From Sphaerolaimus hirsutus (taxonomy: Eukaryota > Nematoda > Chromadorea > Monhysterida > Sphaerolaimidae), in assembly GCA_964036195.1 (NCBI GenBank), contig OZ038456.1:3844001-3908000 (forward strand): a DNA stretch of 64,000 bases, given 5' to 3'. Under the pieces are notes generated by a model, which was given only the letters and a program-made list of their open reading frames with translations, ran no database searches and was not told the origin of the DNA. The first letter of the stretch is position 1. Every line of letters starts with the position of its first letter. Positions 35,156 through 43,882 of this stretch are shown here, one piece after another. Made by a program: the position numbers and the translations under genes.

Positions 35156-35372
35156 GTAATATTCCTCCCATCACTAGTGTTATCATCATCACATAAATAC
35201 ATGTGTTTTTTCACCGTTCATTCCCACCTTTCTCATTCACTTGGCTTCTGTGTGCAACAATAACAAGACGAGTAGCAGTGAAAGAAGCAAAGTCATATTC
35301 ATATACTGATCTGAATACACCCTTTAAAATGTAAAGCTATCCCCATTTTTTTACATATACCTAGTCATCATA

Positions 35373-35788
35373 CCATATATCCTCAAATAAGTCCCCCGGG
35401 AGTTATTTTTGATCAGAATTTTGTGAGGGGAGACTCATTCGATTGGGGAGTTATCGTTGGAGAGTGATTTTTTTGTCAAAATTTTCATTAAAATGTATGA
35501 TTCATTTACCAGTGTACAAATGGGGTAAATGTGGTAAGATGAATCATTTGAAGGAATGCAGAATCCACAATTCAGGTGAAATCAATGTCAGTGAACTTTT
35601 AACACATATTTTTAAATACATAAAAAGTTTTTTTTTTGTAAATATGAGATGTTGTGAAATGCATCCTACTCATCAAAGTGGGGATGGGGTTTAGAGGGGG
35701 GAGTTTTTTACTGATGCTCACAAGACTTATCCGGGGGGACTTATTCGAAGGGGGGTGTTTCGAGGGGGGACTTTTCGAGGATATACGG
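35373..35788 (+). mobile_element. CCATATATCCTCAAATAAG MITE, TA target
   Basis: Starts CCATATATCCTCAAATAAG and ends TCGAGGATATACGG, TA on both sides. GACTTATTCGA and GGGGAGTTAT phrases recur. It lies in the intron splitting the first CCP domain. Confidence 0.65.
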
Positions 35789-35960
35789 TATTTAGATTCC
35801 TATAGCAGCGAAAACTAAGTTAGTGGCCAAGAACTTCTCACTAGCAGATCAGTCAGAAGTTGTTGCTCAGGCTTGGAATAGTTTCAGTTCGTAAACTCTA
35901 CACCAATCAACACATGCGCTGAAAATTTCCTTCGGAAACCAACTTATAAGTCCATTGCAG

Positions 35961-36012
35961 GTTTCCAAAACAATCAAATGTGACCGAGTGTTGCAGAAAG
36001 ACTGATTTTCCA
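35961..36012 (+). CDS. CCP/sushi middle exon with in-frame TGA, copy B
   Basis: Acceptor GTCCATTGCAG, donor TTCCA|GTAAAC. Length 52 nt gives start phase 0 and end phase 1, exactly what both neighbours need. It encodes VSKTIKCDRVLQKD, holding the third CCP cysteine, then TGA at 36003-36005, then FS. Either this copy is inactivated, or the true donor is elsewhere; no other GT gives phase 1 without the stop. Confidence 0.45.
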
Positions 36013-36084
36013 GTAAACATAAAAAATCACCACTCACTGTACATACATCCTCAAATTTTATTTAGTTCCCGTGGCCCCAGATTA

Positions 36085-37058
36085 GGGTGTCAACATTTTT
36101 TTATGGAAAACGAAAGCGTAACATTTTCTGCTGACAGAAAACGGAACACGGAAAGGAAAAAATTTTCCTGTAGAAAGACAGAAACGGAAAACGGAAAACA
36201 GAAAAATGGACCATAAACAATGCATGAAAGGCAATGCATAAACAATGCATGAACAATGCATGAAAGGTAAAACTTGGCGGACATTATGGAAGTCAATGGT
36301 CTAAGGAATTTTTGTACGAGTGCGGTATAAACTAACGATAGGGTCATATGTGAATTTGGCCGACGTCCAAGTCGCTCTGCGTTTCAGACAAATGCGAGCG
36401 AAATACGCAGGTTCGCGTCACTGATTATTGCTGCGGAATGAGATAAATTGACCGGAAATGATCACAAATGGTGGCCTGTACACTAGTTGACACATTTGCG
36501 ATTGTTTCCAGTTGCTTTATTTAATCCACATACATAATGAGTAACACAAACATAAATCCTGCGTCTTTCACCTCATTTGAATAATACGTAACCCGACGCG
36601 TGCCAAATTAACATACCGGATATCTATCACATTCGTGCTTTTTAGGAATTCCTTAGCACTGTTAGAGCGAGATATCTAGCTTTCCGACTGTGTATTTTTA
36701 TATCCGTGTTTAAGTCATTTATTTTTAACATGTGAAAGTTCAATCGGTTTAAAAAAAACTGTGAATCGAACGGAATCCGTCCGTTCGAATTCGAACTTGA
36801 GACATATCTTACTCGTACATAAAAGAAGGAAAGCTGACTCGTTTCATGTCTGCCGAGTTTAAAAAGATTTTCCGCTGCCGGAAAGGAAACAATTTTTTCG
36901 GCTGCTGGGGAACGGAAAATGAAAAGGTAAACACTTTTTCAGCTTACCTATACCATAATCAACATACCTATTTATAAATGAATTCACAAGGTTCATATCA
37001 TGTACCTACTTAGTACTTACACATTTAAAAATATAAAGCATGAATTTGCAACACTCTA
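36085..37058 (+). mobile_element. TAGGGTGTC-type element, decayed
   Basis: Left end TAGGGTGTCAACA with GAAAACGGAAAACGGAAA words matches the family at 11085-11677. The likely right end is TTTGCAACACTCTA at 37045-37058, an imperfect inverse. The flanks show no target duplication. The interior is unique and gene-free. Confidence 0.45.
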
Positions 37059-37059
37059 G

Positions 37060-37107
37060 GTAATGGAGAATGGGATGTAGACATAACAACAATTGAATGT
37101 GTTCCAA
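37060..37107 (+). CDS. CCP/sushi last part, copy B
   Basis: 48 nt, phase 1-1, acceptor AACACTCTAG, donor TCCAA|GTAAGT. It encodes NGEWDVDITTIECVP, the tryptophan and fourth cysteine that close a CCP module. Together with 35010-35155 and 35961-36012 it completes one domain, apart from the in-frame TGA. The acceptor AG directly follows the presumed right end of the transposon at 36085-37058. Confidence 0.65.
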
Positions 37108-37249
37108 GTAAGTTGACGCTGTAAGGTCATTTCATTTCATTTCATTTCTTTTGTTATTTGAATTATTTACTATCATGATATCACTGGAATGTTGCGGGAA
37201 AGGTCTATTTAATGATTCATGTTTTCCAGTGTAATTAAGCAGAGAGCTA

Positions 37250-37360
37250 GTGATGTAAAAAGTGTGACGCATCAATATAGCAGAGCAAAAAGGGCCAAGT
37301 ACGAAAAGGGCCATGGCGTTTTTGCTCTGGCGCCAGCGCCAAGCGCCATGGTGCTTTCAC
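37250..37360 (+). mobile_element. GCGCC-word hAT fragment
   Basis: Starts CTAGTGATGTAAAAAGTG with a degraded array (GGGCCATGGCG, GGCGCCAGCGCC, AGCGCCATGG). No right terminus was found. Confidence 0.5.
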
Positions 37361-38353
37361 AGAACAGCATCAAATCCCTCTCATATCTTGAGTTGGGTAT
37401 TTATGTGTACTGTAGAGTTGTAAAAAGTACTGAACTTTTTTCAAAGCATGCTGAATATTTCAAAATGTATAGTAAACTGGTGGAAAATATAAATGGGAAA
37501 ATCACTAATTGTATTTTACAAATCCCACATGCAAGCTGTTAGGCTTTCATCCTGTGTGAGGGTGCCCCAAAGTATTTACTATATATATACCCTAGGGGAC
37601 CCCCCCTCAGGTCACCCTTGGAGCAGAAAGAATTTTTTTCACATTTTTTTTGGAAAAAAATAAGAATTCCATAAAAATATCGTTCCAGATGAAATTTAAA
37701 TTTTCAATACATTCTTGTCTGGACATTTGAGAGCAAAAAGTTTTTTTGACATTGGTAGTTTATAAGCACGTGCATCTTGTCTACTCCCTCAGAAGCCCCA
37801 CACAATAATGGCGTTGTTGATCAAACCTAAAATTTTTTTTTGAGAAAAACAGAGGTTTGGAAAATTGGACAATCCACTATACCAAGCTTTTCATGGAGTA
37901 CATGGGGCCAGAATTGGCTTGCTCAGTGTCAGGGGCAACATATGTCTGCTCCTGGGCCCTGTTTTTGCACTCAAGTATTTTTTTTATAGCAAATGATAAA
38001 AATACTCCTGTGTAATGAGTGCACTCTTGTGACAGCGTCTCTGGCGCCTGCAGTGTCATGATGTGAATTATCAAATACTTGTGCCCATTCAATGTGGGCA
38101 CTAATTATCTGATAAAAAATTTATGGGTCAATGGGCAATGTGCCCTGCATCTATTGTGCAAATAGAGAGGTTATACCCAAAAAATTGGAAATCACAGTTT
38201 TTTTCCAATCACAACCACAATTTTGGTAATAACAAAGTAAAAATCATTGTTGACATGGTTTTGTAACCCATGCCTGCTTGTTGGGCAAAACTTTTGTGGG
38301 GGTGAGTGGATCAGGGGCCAAAATATACTCCCAACTCACGGGCAGTCAAAAGA

Positions 38354-38540
38354 GACCAAGGCTCATACCGAATGTATACCCGCCCCAAATGTATACCCGC
38401 ACCGAATGGAAGCATACCCACTCCGAAGGTAAGCCCAGCCCGAAGGTAGCATCAGTTACCTTCAGGCCGGGCTTACCTTCGGAGCGGGTATGCTTCCATT
38501 CGGGGCGGGTATACATTTGGGGCGGGTTTACATTCGGAGA
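38354..38540 (+). repeat. Hairpin, second copy of CCGAAGGTA/CCGAATG palindrome
   Basis: Same outer flank and centre as 28385-28540, but with one extra CCAAATGTATACCCGC word in the left arm and a matching extra word in the right arm. Matched length change in both arms suggests duplication within a folded intermediate or arm-to-arm correction. Confidence 0.85.
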
Positions 38541-38950
38541 GGTACAGGCTCGTCAAAAGATGGCTGTGGGCAAGCCATAAGTATTTTTTATTTTTCTGAA
38601 AAAGCACCATTGCAAGCGTATTCATCACTTGTGTTGGCAGCACACAAGAAATTGCCTGCACACCATACTGCAGCTATATTTTGTGTGGTTTTTTGAAAAT
38701 TCTCATTAAAACTGTAGCAGCTGAATAGGGGGATGCCATGGGGTGCCACTTGGCATATATGTAGGCAATTGTTGTGGGCACCCCCACAAAAAATTGCAGC
38801 CATATTTATTTGGCTGCACGTTCCCCTGTGAGATTGTTTTGAAAAATGAGGTACCTGATTTCTCATTTAAATGTTCCACCAGTTTATTTATTTTTTACTC
38901 ACACCCTGAGTACAGAAAACGTAAAGTAAATTTTTTTTTTTACTCATGAG

Positions 38951-39890
38951 TAGTGATGTAAAAGCGCCAAAGCAAAAAGCGCCATGGCGCTTTTGGCGCT
39001 TGGCGCTTTTTTGCTGTGGCGCCATTGGCGCTTGGCGCCGTGCTACCGAAAAGCGCCATGGCGCTTTTGGCGCTTGGCGCTATGATGCCGAGGCGCCATT
39101 GGCGCTTGGCGCTGGCGTTTTAAAAAGCGCCAAAAAAGCGCCACAGAGTTTAAAAATAGGTCATTTTTTATGTAAAAAGACCTTGTCTGCACAATTTCCA
39201 CAAGTAAATGAGTTACTGTATTTATGTGTATTCCATCCAGGAAGAAAACCCCTCCAATTGCTTATATTGTAAACCATATCCATGCAATGACAAGGATATA
39301 AAAAAAAATCCCAAATAATGGGCCTAATGGTTCCCATCCCAATTCAAATCTTGCTCACGAGTTGACGAGCAACGTTTAAATGCATAGTGTTGCATTATCT
39401 TGAAAATGAAGTTTTGTTGTTGTTGTTGAAAAAAAGGTAAGTACAATGGTAAAATGTTTACCGTATTTCCTCGGGCGTGATTGTTATACCCCCCGAGGAT
39501 TTCGAGGGAGGGGCTAATCACTTGACTTTGGTGGTTTATTTTGGGGCGGGTGGGTGGCTGCCAGGGTCTCATTAGTGCTGAGCACCCTTAGCCTACATAA
39601 CCCACTTAACCTACTACAAAACCTAACCGACAGGACCTAACAAATACCTGCAATAGCATGGCTGCACTTTAGAGCAGCAAAATTTTTTGGCGCTGGCGCT
39701 ATTGGCGCTTGGCGCCAACATCTTCTGGCGCCATTGGCGCTTGGCGCCGTGTTCTAGAAAAGCGCCATGGCGCTTTTGGCGCTTGGCGCTATTTTGCTGT
39801 GGCGCCATTGGCGCTTGGCGTTTGCATGCCAAAAGCGCCATGGCGCTTTTGGCGCTTGGCGCCAAAAGTCTGGCGCTTTTTACATCACTA
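38951..39890 (+). mobile_element. GCGCC-word hAT element, TSD ctcatgag
   Basis: 940 bp, starts TAGTGATGTAAAAGCGCC and ends GCGCTTTTTACATCACTA, flanked by ctcatgag at 38943-38950 and 39891-39898. GCGCC arrays are at 38966-39143 and 39690-39875. Inside, a CCGTATTTCCTCGGGCG half-element is at about 39461-39520. Confidence 0.9.
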
Positions 39891-40343
39891 CTCATGAGTA
39901 AACATAACTAAAATACTTTCCTCCCAGAAACTGTAAAATTGAGTACTTTGAGTAATTTTACCCCAATTTTCACTCAAAATCACTAATTTACATACTTTTT
40001 TGACCATGTTAACGTTCAAACTCACTAGTTCATGTGTTATTTGCTATTTTAAGCAATTTTTTAATTTTTTTTTCTATTTTTCGTTTTTTACCCCTTTTCT
40101 GTCATCTATCCGTTGAAAAAGCCTATAACAAAATCATCTGAAATACATTTTCTGTACTTGAGTACCTTCAAAAAGTATATGTAAACGCGAGTACAGGTAC
40201 TTTTTTCAAAGTATACGTAAACGTTTCTACTCAGTACTCGAGTATATGTACTTTATGAGTAAATGTAAATACGTTTTAACAACTATGGTGTACTGCAACA
40301 CCTGGCACAATATTTATAACTGTAAACTTTACTATCTATGCAG

Positions 40344-40562
40344 CGTGTGTGAAGCCTGCCAACCCAACCGATGGAAGTGTGCTGACCAGCTCCGACATTC
40401 TCCACCCCAATACCAATGCATACCAACTGGGGGCAGAAATCAAAAGAGCCTGCCAAAGTGGCAGCTACTTCTCAGAGACGCCGTTTGTGTTTGAGAAGAC
40501 TGCGCAATGCATGAATAACAGTGACTGGGACAAGAACATTTTAGATGACCACTGTGTCAAAC
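40344..40562 (+). CDS. CCP/sushi domain exon, copy B
   Basis: 219 nt, phase 1-1, acceptor CTATCTATGCAG, donor AAAC|GTTTGT. One complete CCP module: CVKPANPTDGSV (Cys1), IKRACQSGSYFS (Cys2), TAQCMNNSDWDKN (Cys3 and tryptophan), DDHC (Cys4). CCP modules are extracellular beta-rich recognition units. The following intron is only 63 nt. Confidence 0.75.
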
Positions 40563-40625
40563 GTTTGTATCGCACTGGTTTCTGAAGCATGTGCCAGTGT
40601 GGTCACCAATCTGAATTGCCCACAG

Positions 40626-41023
40626 CGTGCCTCCCCCCGGACGCGGAGCAGCTGGGGGCGACGTGGAGCGTGGTGTACAACTCGTCGCTGCACAGCGCGT
40701 GGCAGGCGTACCCGTGCGGCACCTCGCTGACTGTGACCTGCGCGCGCAACACCACCGCCGCCGACCGCAGCAGCGCCAGCCTGCAGCACCTGTGCCAGCC
40801 CAACGGCACCTGGAGCCTATCCCACACTCTGATAAATCTCCTGTAAAATTACAAATGTCATGCAAACCGTCAAACGTTATCTAGCGTACGTTTGCCATTT
40901 TCAAGGGCATTTTACATGAGTTTTGACACTTTGCATGACATTCGACATTTTTCAGGGCATTTTACAGGGTCTGGGACTGCCCCTGGAGCCACAGCCACTT
41001 GTACAATTGTAGCTCAAAGCCGA
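40626..41023 (+). CDS. CCP/sushi domain exon interrupted by a transposon, copy B
   Basis: Acceptor AATTGCCCACAG, proposed donor CCGA|GTGCGT. GC-rich unlike its surroundings. Encodes CLPPDAEQLGATWSVVYNSS (Cys1), CGTSLTVTCARNTT (Cys2) and LQHLCQPNGTWS (Cys3 and tryptophan). The element 40818-40982 then intervenes and adds a TAA at 40844-40846. After the second target copy the same frame resumes HSHLYNCSSKP with the expected Cys4. Excluding the insert and one target copy the exon is 225 nt, phase 1-1, as its neighbours require. Confidence 0.7.
40818..40982 (+). mobile_element. 165-bp insertion inside CCP exon, TSD ctggagcc
   Basis: Flanked by ctggagcc at 40810-40817 and 40983-40990. The right end ATTTTACAGGGTCTGGGAC matches the TTTACAGGGTC family of 1-312 and 4958-5322; the left end CTCCTGTAAAAT is its degraded inverse. 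The 8-bp duplication is hAT-like. It introduces an in-frame stop in the host exon. Confidence 0.8.
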
Positions 41024-41100
41024 GTGCGTTTGCTTGCCCAGTCATTTTTGTCAATTTGAAGACAATGCGCCGTGTGATAAAATTTAAACATGTGTGCCAG

Positions 41101-41253
41101 GACTTTGGCTGTTTCGACTGGGATGGGGAAAATACTGGGAAGAGTGGCGGCCGGACGAGCCATCGGCAGTGATCGACGGCAGCTCTCTGATGAGTTCTCC
41201 AGCCCATGAAATGGTTGTCAAGAAGATAAATCGCACAGTCTATATTCTTCAAC
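41101..41253 (+). CDS. Alpha exon, kelch ectodomain gene, copy B
   Basis: 153 nt, phase 1-1, acceptor CATGTGTGCCAG, donor CAAC|GTGAGT. Encodes LWLFRLGWGKYWEEWRPDEP then SAVIDGSSLMSS and INRTVYILQ. Two codons longer than copy A near LGW, frame kept. The copy A donor is weaker (GTTAGT). Linked through a 77-nt intron to the CCP exon before it, so it bridges the CCP and kelch parts. Confidence 0.65.
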
Positions 41254-41375
41254 GTGAGTGTGTGTAGACATTTGTGACTTGAGTAGCTCTTGTATTTACA
41301 TGTGTGCAAAGATGTCTGCTGTAACAGCTTGGATTGGTGGGTACTGGGTGGCTCGCGTCAGGCGCACGGTTTCAA

Positions 41376-42157
41376 CAGAGTTGCGAAAGTGTATTTACAC
41401 TTACCCGAAATACCCGGGTAAATGGGTATTTATATTTACACTTACACTTACACTTTCATAAAATACCCATACACTTTTTTACACTTTCCTGGGCAAAATA
41501 CCCGGGTACAGAAAGTGTATTTTTTTTCTTTCAGATGGCCCTGTTTTATGCTTTTTAGAAAGCATGTTCATGTACAAAAAAAAATGCACCGTGCACATAT
41601 GCAGTTATGCATTGAATGTAGAAGATATGGAAAATGTGCAAACTAGCACTATCTCTGACCTTTGAACAGTACTCATGGTATTCTACAGTTTCATCATACT
41701 TTTGTAAAAAGGACAAGATCAATTGAAATTCACCAGCTGGACACAAAGTCGAATGGCTTTTGCATTGATATTTGCTGCATGTACATTCTTGCATTTAAAC
41801 AGTGTGTATCAGTAAATTGCTTAGTCAGTAAAATATCAACACTGAAAAATTGCCATTATTAGGCAACTTCATACCACTTAATTTGTTACAGTCTGAAATG
41901 TTTCATAATTGGCAGTAAAATGTGAAATAATGAATGAAAATGATAGATAAATTGATCTAAAGGTGAAAACAGTGGTATTTTCTAATGCTCAACAGTGAGA
42001 GCTCTTTCTAAAAAAATTTTTACACTTACACTTTTTTTACACTTTCCTTGGTATTTAAAAAATACCTTACACTTTTGGTATGCATACTTAAAATTTGGAA
42101 AGTGTATTTACACTTACACTTACACTTTCCAAAAATACCAGTATTTTAACAACTCTG
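41376..42157 (+). mobile_element. CACTTACA-word CAGAGTTG hAT element, TSD ggtttcaa
   Basis: 782 bp, starts CAGAGTTGCGAAAGTGTATT, ends TTTTAACAACTCTG, flanked by ggtttcaa on both sides. The end words are TTTACACTTACACTTAC, a variant of the GTAAGC/GTTTAC words in sister elements. In the alpha-beta intron of copy B. Confidence 0.9.
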
Positions 42158-42281
42158 GGTTTCAACGGCTCCCAGCATGTCAATTTTTTATTTAAAGCAC
42201 TCAAATTTAACATGGGAGTAGATAAATGTACCCCATTTAATATGTTGAGAGCACGCATTCATATCACTAAATTTTCACATA

Positions 42282-42702
42282 CCGTATTACCTCGAAATAC
42301 CCCCAGGGGGTTTATTATTTCGCCAGCAAAATTTGAGGGGGGGATAATTCGAGGGGGGGGTTTATTCGAGGGGGGGGTCTATTATTTCGCCAGAAATTTT
42401 CGAAAATTCCCCATACGCAGACGTAGAAAAATCGAACAATTACATAGATGTATGTGTGTTTATAGGCAGCTATAACTGTATATACACAAAACCCTTCCCT
42501 AACGTCACTTAATCATCAGTTTTAACGTGTGTTCTGCATTGTACAGAACACAAACTGCGGTATTTTCATGTACGTTCACGTTACACTCAGTTTTAGGGGG
42601 GGTATTTCGAGGGGAGGGTTTATTATTTCCTCAGCCGAAATTTAGGGGGGGTATTTCGAGGGGGGGTTAATTCAAGGGGGGGGTTAATTCGAGGTAATAC
42701 GG
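42282..42702 (+). mobile_element. CCGTATTACC-type MITE, TA target
   Basis: 421 bp, starts CCGTATTACCTCGAAATACC, ends GAGGTAATACGG, TA flanks. The central part matches 16653-17027 in reverse order. In the alpha-beta intron of copy B. Confidence 0.85.
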
Positions 42703-42723
42703 TATTCAAAAAACTGTGGACTG

Positions 42724-43488
42724 CACAGTGAAAGGTAGCTCTCTGACAACTGTCCTACAACTCGCTTCCATCTAGCTGACAACGATTTGTTTACTGTTGG
42801 CAGCGAGTTGGAACATAGTTGTCAGCGAGTGGCAGCGAGTTGGAACACAGTTGTCAGCGAGTGGCAGAAAGTTGGGGTGCATTTTCCCAGCAGCTGCACA
42901 GCTGGCAGCGAGTTGTCAGCAAGTTGAATGTAATTTGCACCACATGCACTTTATGGAAGTGTGTACAAATCGTTTTGACCCATAAAATGTATAATCAAAC
43001 ATGAGTGCAGAAAATGAATGAATCTGATACATAAAATCAATGCATCAAAACGTTGCTATTGGGTGGTGCACTTCTATTCTTCTATTCTACACTTTCTACA
43101 CGTCTTTTCTACACTTTCTACACTGAGGACATTTGTATGGTCATTTTTCCATTTGTTATTCTTGATTTAGTCATTTGACATGATTTTTTGCTTTATCACT
43201 ATGCATTTTTTGTTTCCTCATTGCCTCAATTTTTACCAACCTTTGCATTATATTGCATGTGTTTTACCATAATATTTCATCACCACCTTGTGAAAAGTGT
43301 TTTGGGTCAAATGAAGGCTGGGAATGTGTATTTTGGCAGCGAGTTGTCAGCCAGCTACCACATGCACAAAGTACATATGTCAGCGAGTTGTCAACAAGCT
43401 GCATTTTGTTTGTCAGCGAGCTGGCCCTATTTTTAGGTTTTGGCAAGCGAGTTGTCACCTAGTTGTCAGAGAGCTACCTTTCACTGTG
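42724..43488 (+). mobile_element. CACAGTGAAAGGTAGC element with CAGCGAGTTG words
   Basis: 765 bp with perfect inverted ends (CACAGTGAAAGGTAGCTCTC and its inverse). GGCAGCGAGTTG/TTGTCAGCGAG words lie inside each end. The flanks gtggactg and ctggagac are not a clear duplication, so I cannot assign a superfamily. Confidence 0.75.
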
Positions 43489-43638
43489 CTGGAGACCTTC
43501 TCCTTCACAAAGCCCCAAAGGAAGAAGACCATTCACTGTGCTTCACCTTCCACCATAAAAATCTTGCGATATGAAACTGTGCGCGTAACACAATAAATGG
43601 GGTAAATACAATGGCGACTTGAAGTCAACCCTATGCAG

Positions 43639-43758
43639 CTGGCAATGGCGCAGCGATGCGGATCGACCAAAATGATTATTCAGTCACAACATTGCCATCC
43701 GTACCGGCATCGTTTACATATCGGAAGCTGGCTGCCGGTGCACTCATCGATGACCAAG
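43639..43758 (+). CDS. Beta exon, first kelch blade, copy B
   Basis: 120 nt, same acceptor context (CCCTATGCAG) and donor (CCAAG|GTACGG) as copy A. Encodes GNGAAMRIDQNDYSVTTLPS through GALIDDQ. Differences from copy A are few (for example N to D, RKHAA to RKLAA), so duplication is recent or gene conversion has acted. Confidence 0.7.
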
Positions 43759-43818
43759 GTACGGTCAAATAGACGATTGTGAATTCATCACTGTACCCAA
43801 ACATTCACCGATTCACAG

Positions 43819-43882
43819 GCACTTTCATGGTTTGTGGAGGACAGTCGCTAGACTCTGATACCCATCTGAACACATGCTATAC
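43819..43882 (+). CDS. Gamma exon, kelch diglycine strand, copy B
   Basis: 64 nt, acceptor GATTCACAG after a 60-nt intron, donor AC|GTTAGT. Encodes TFMVCGGQSLDSDTHLNTCY, identical to copy A. Confidence 0.7.

Larger units (their letters stand above)
37413..40287 (+). mobile_element. TAGAGTTGT hAT-like element, TSD gtgtactg
   Basis: 2875 bp, starts TAGAGTTGTAAAAAGTAC and ends TTTTAACAACTATG, flanked by gtgtactg at 37405-37412 and 40288-40295. Words such as GTACTCGAGTATATG lie near the right end. Hosts the hairpin 38354-38540 and the GCGCC element 38951-39890. No transposase recognised. Occupies most of the intron between two CCP exons of copy B. Confidence 0.7.

Noticed and set aside
40545-40884. 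Overlapping GC-rich frames on both strands around the CCP exon
   Set aside because: Only the + frame with the CCP cysteine pattern and matching splice phases is credible; the others (arginine- and alanine-rich) are shadows of a GC-rich exon.
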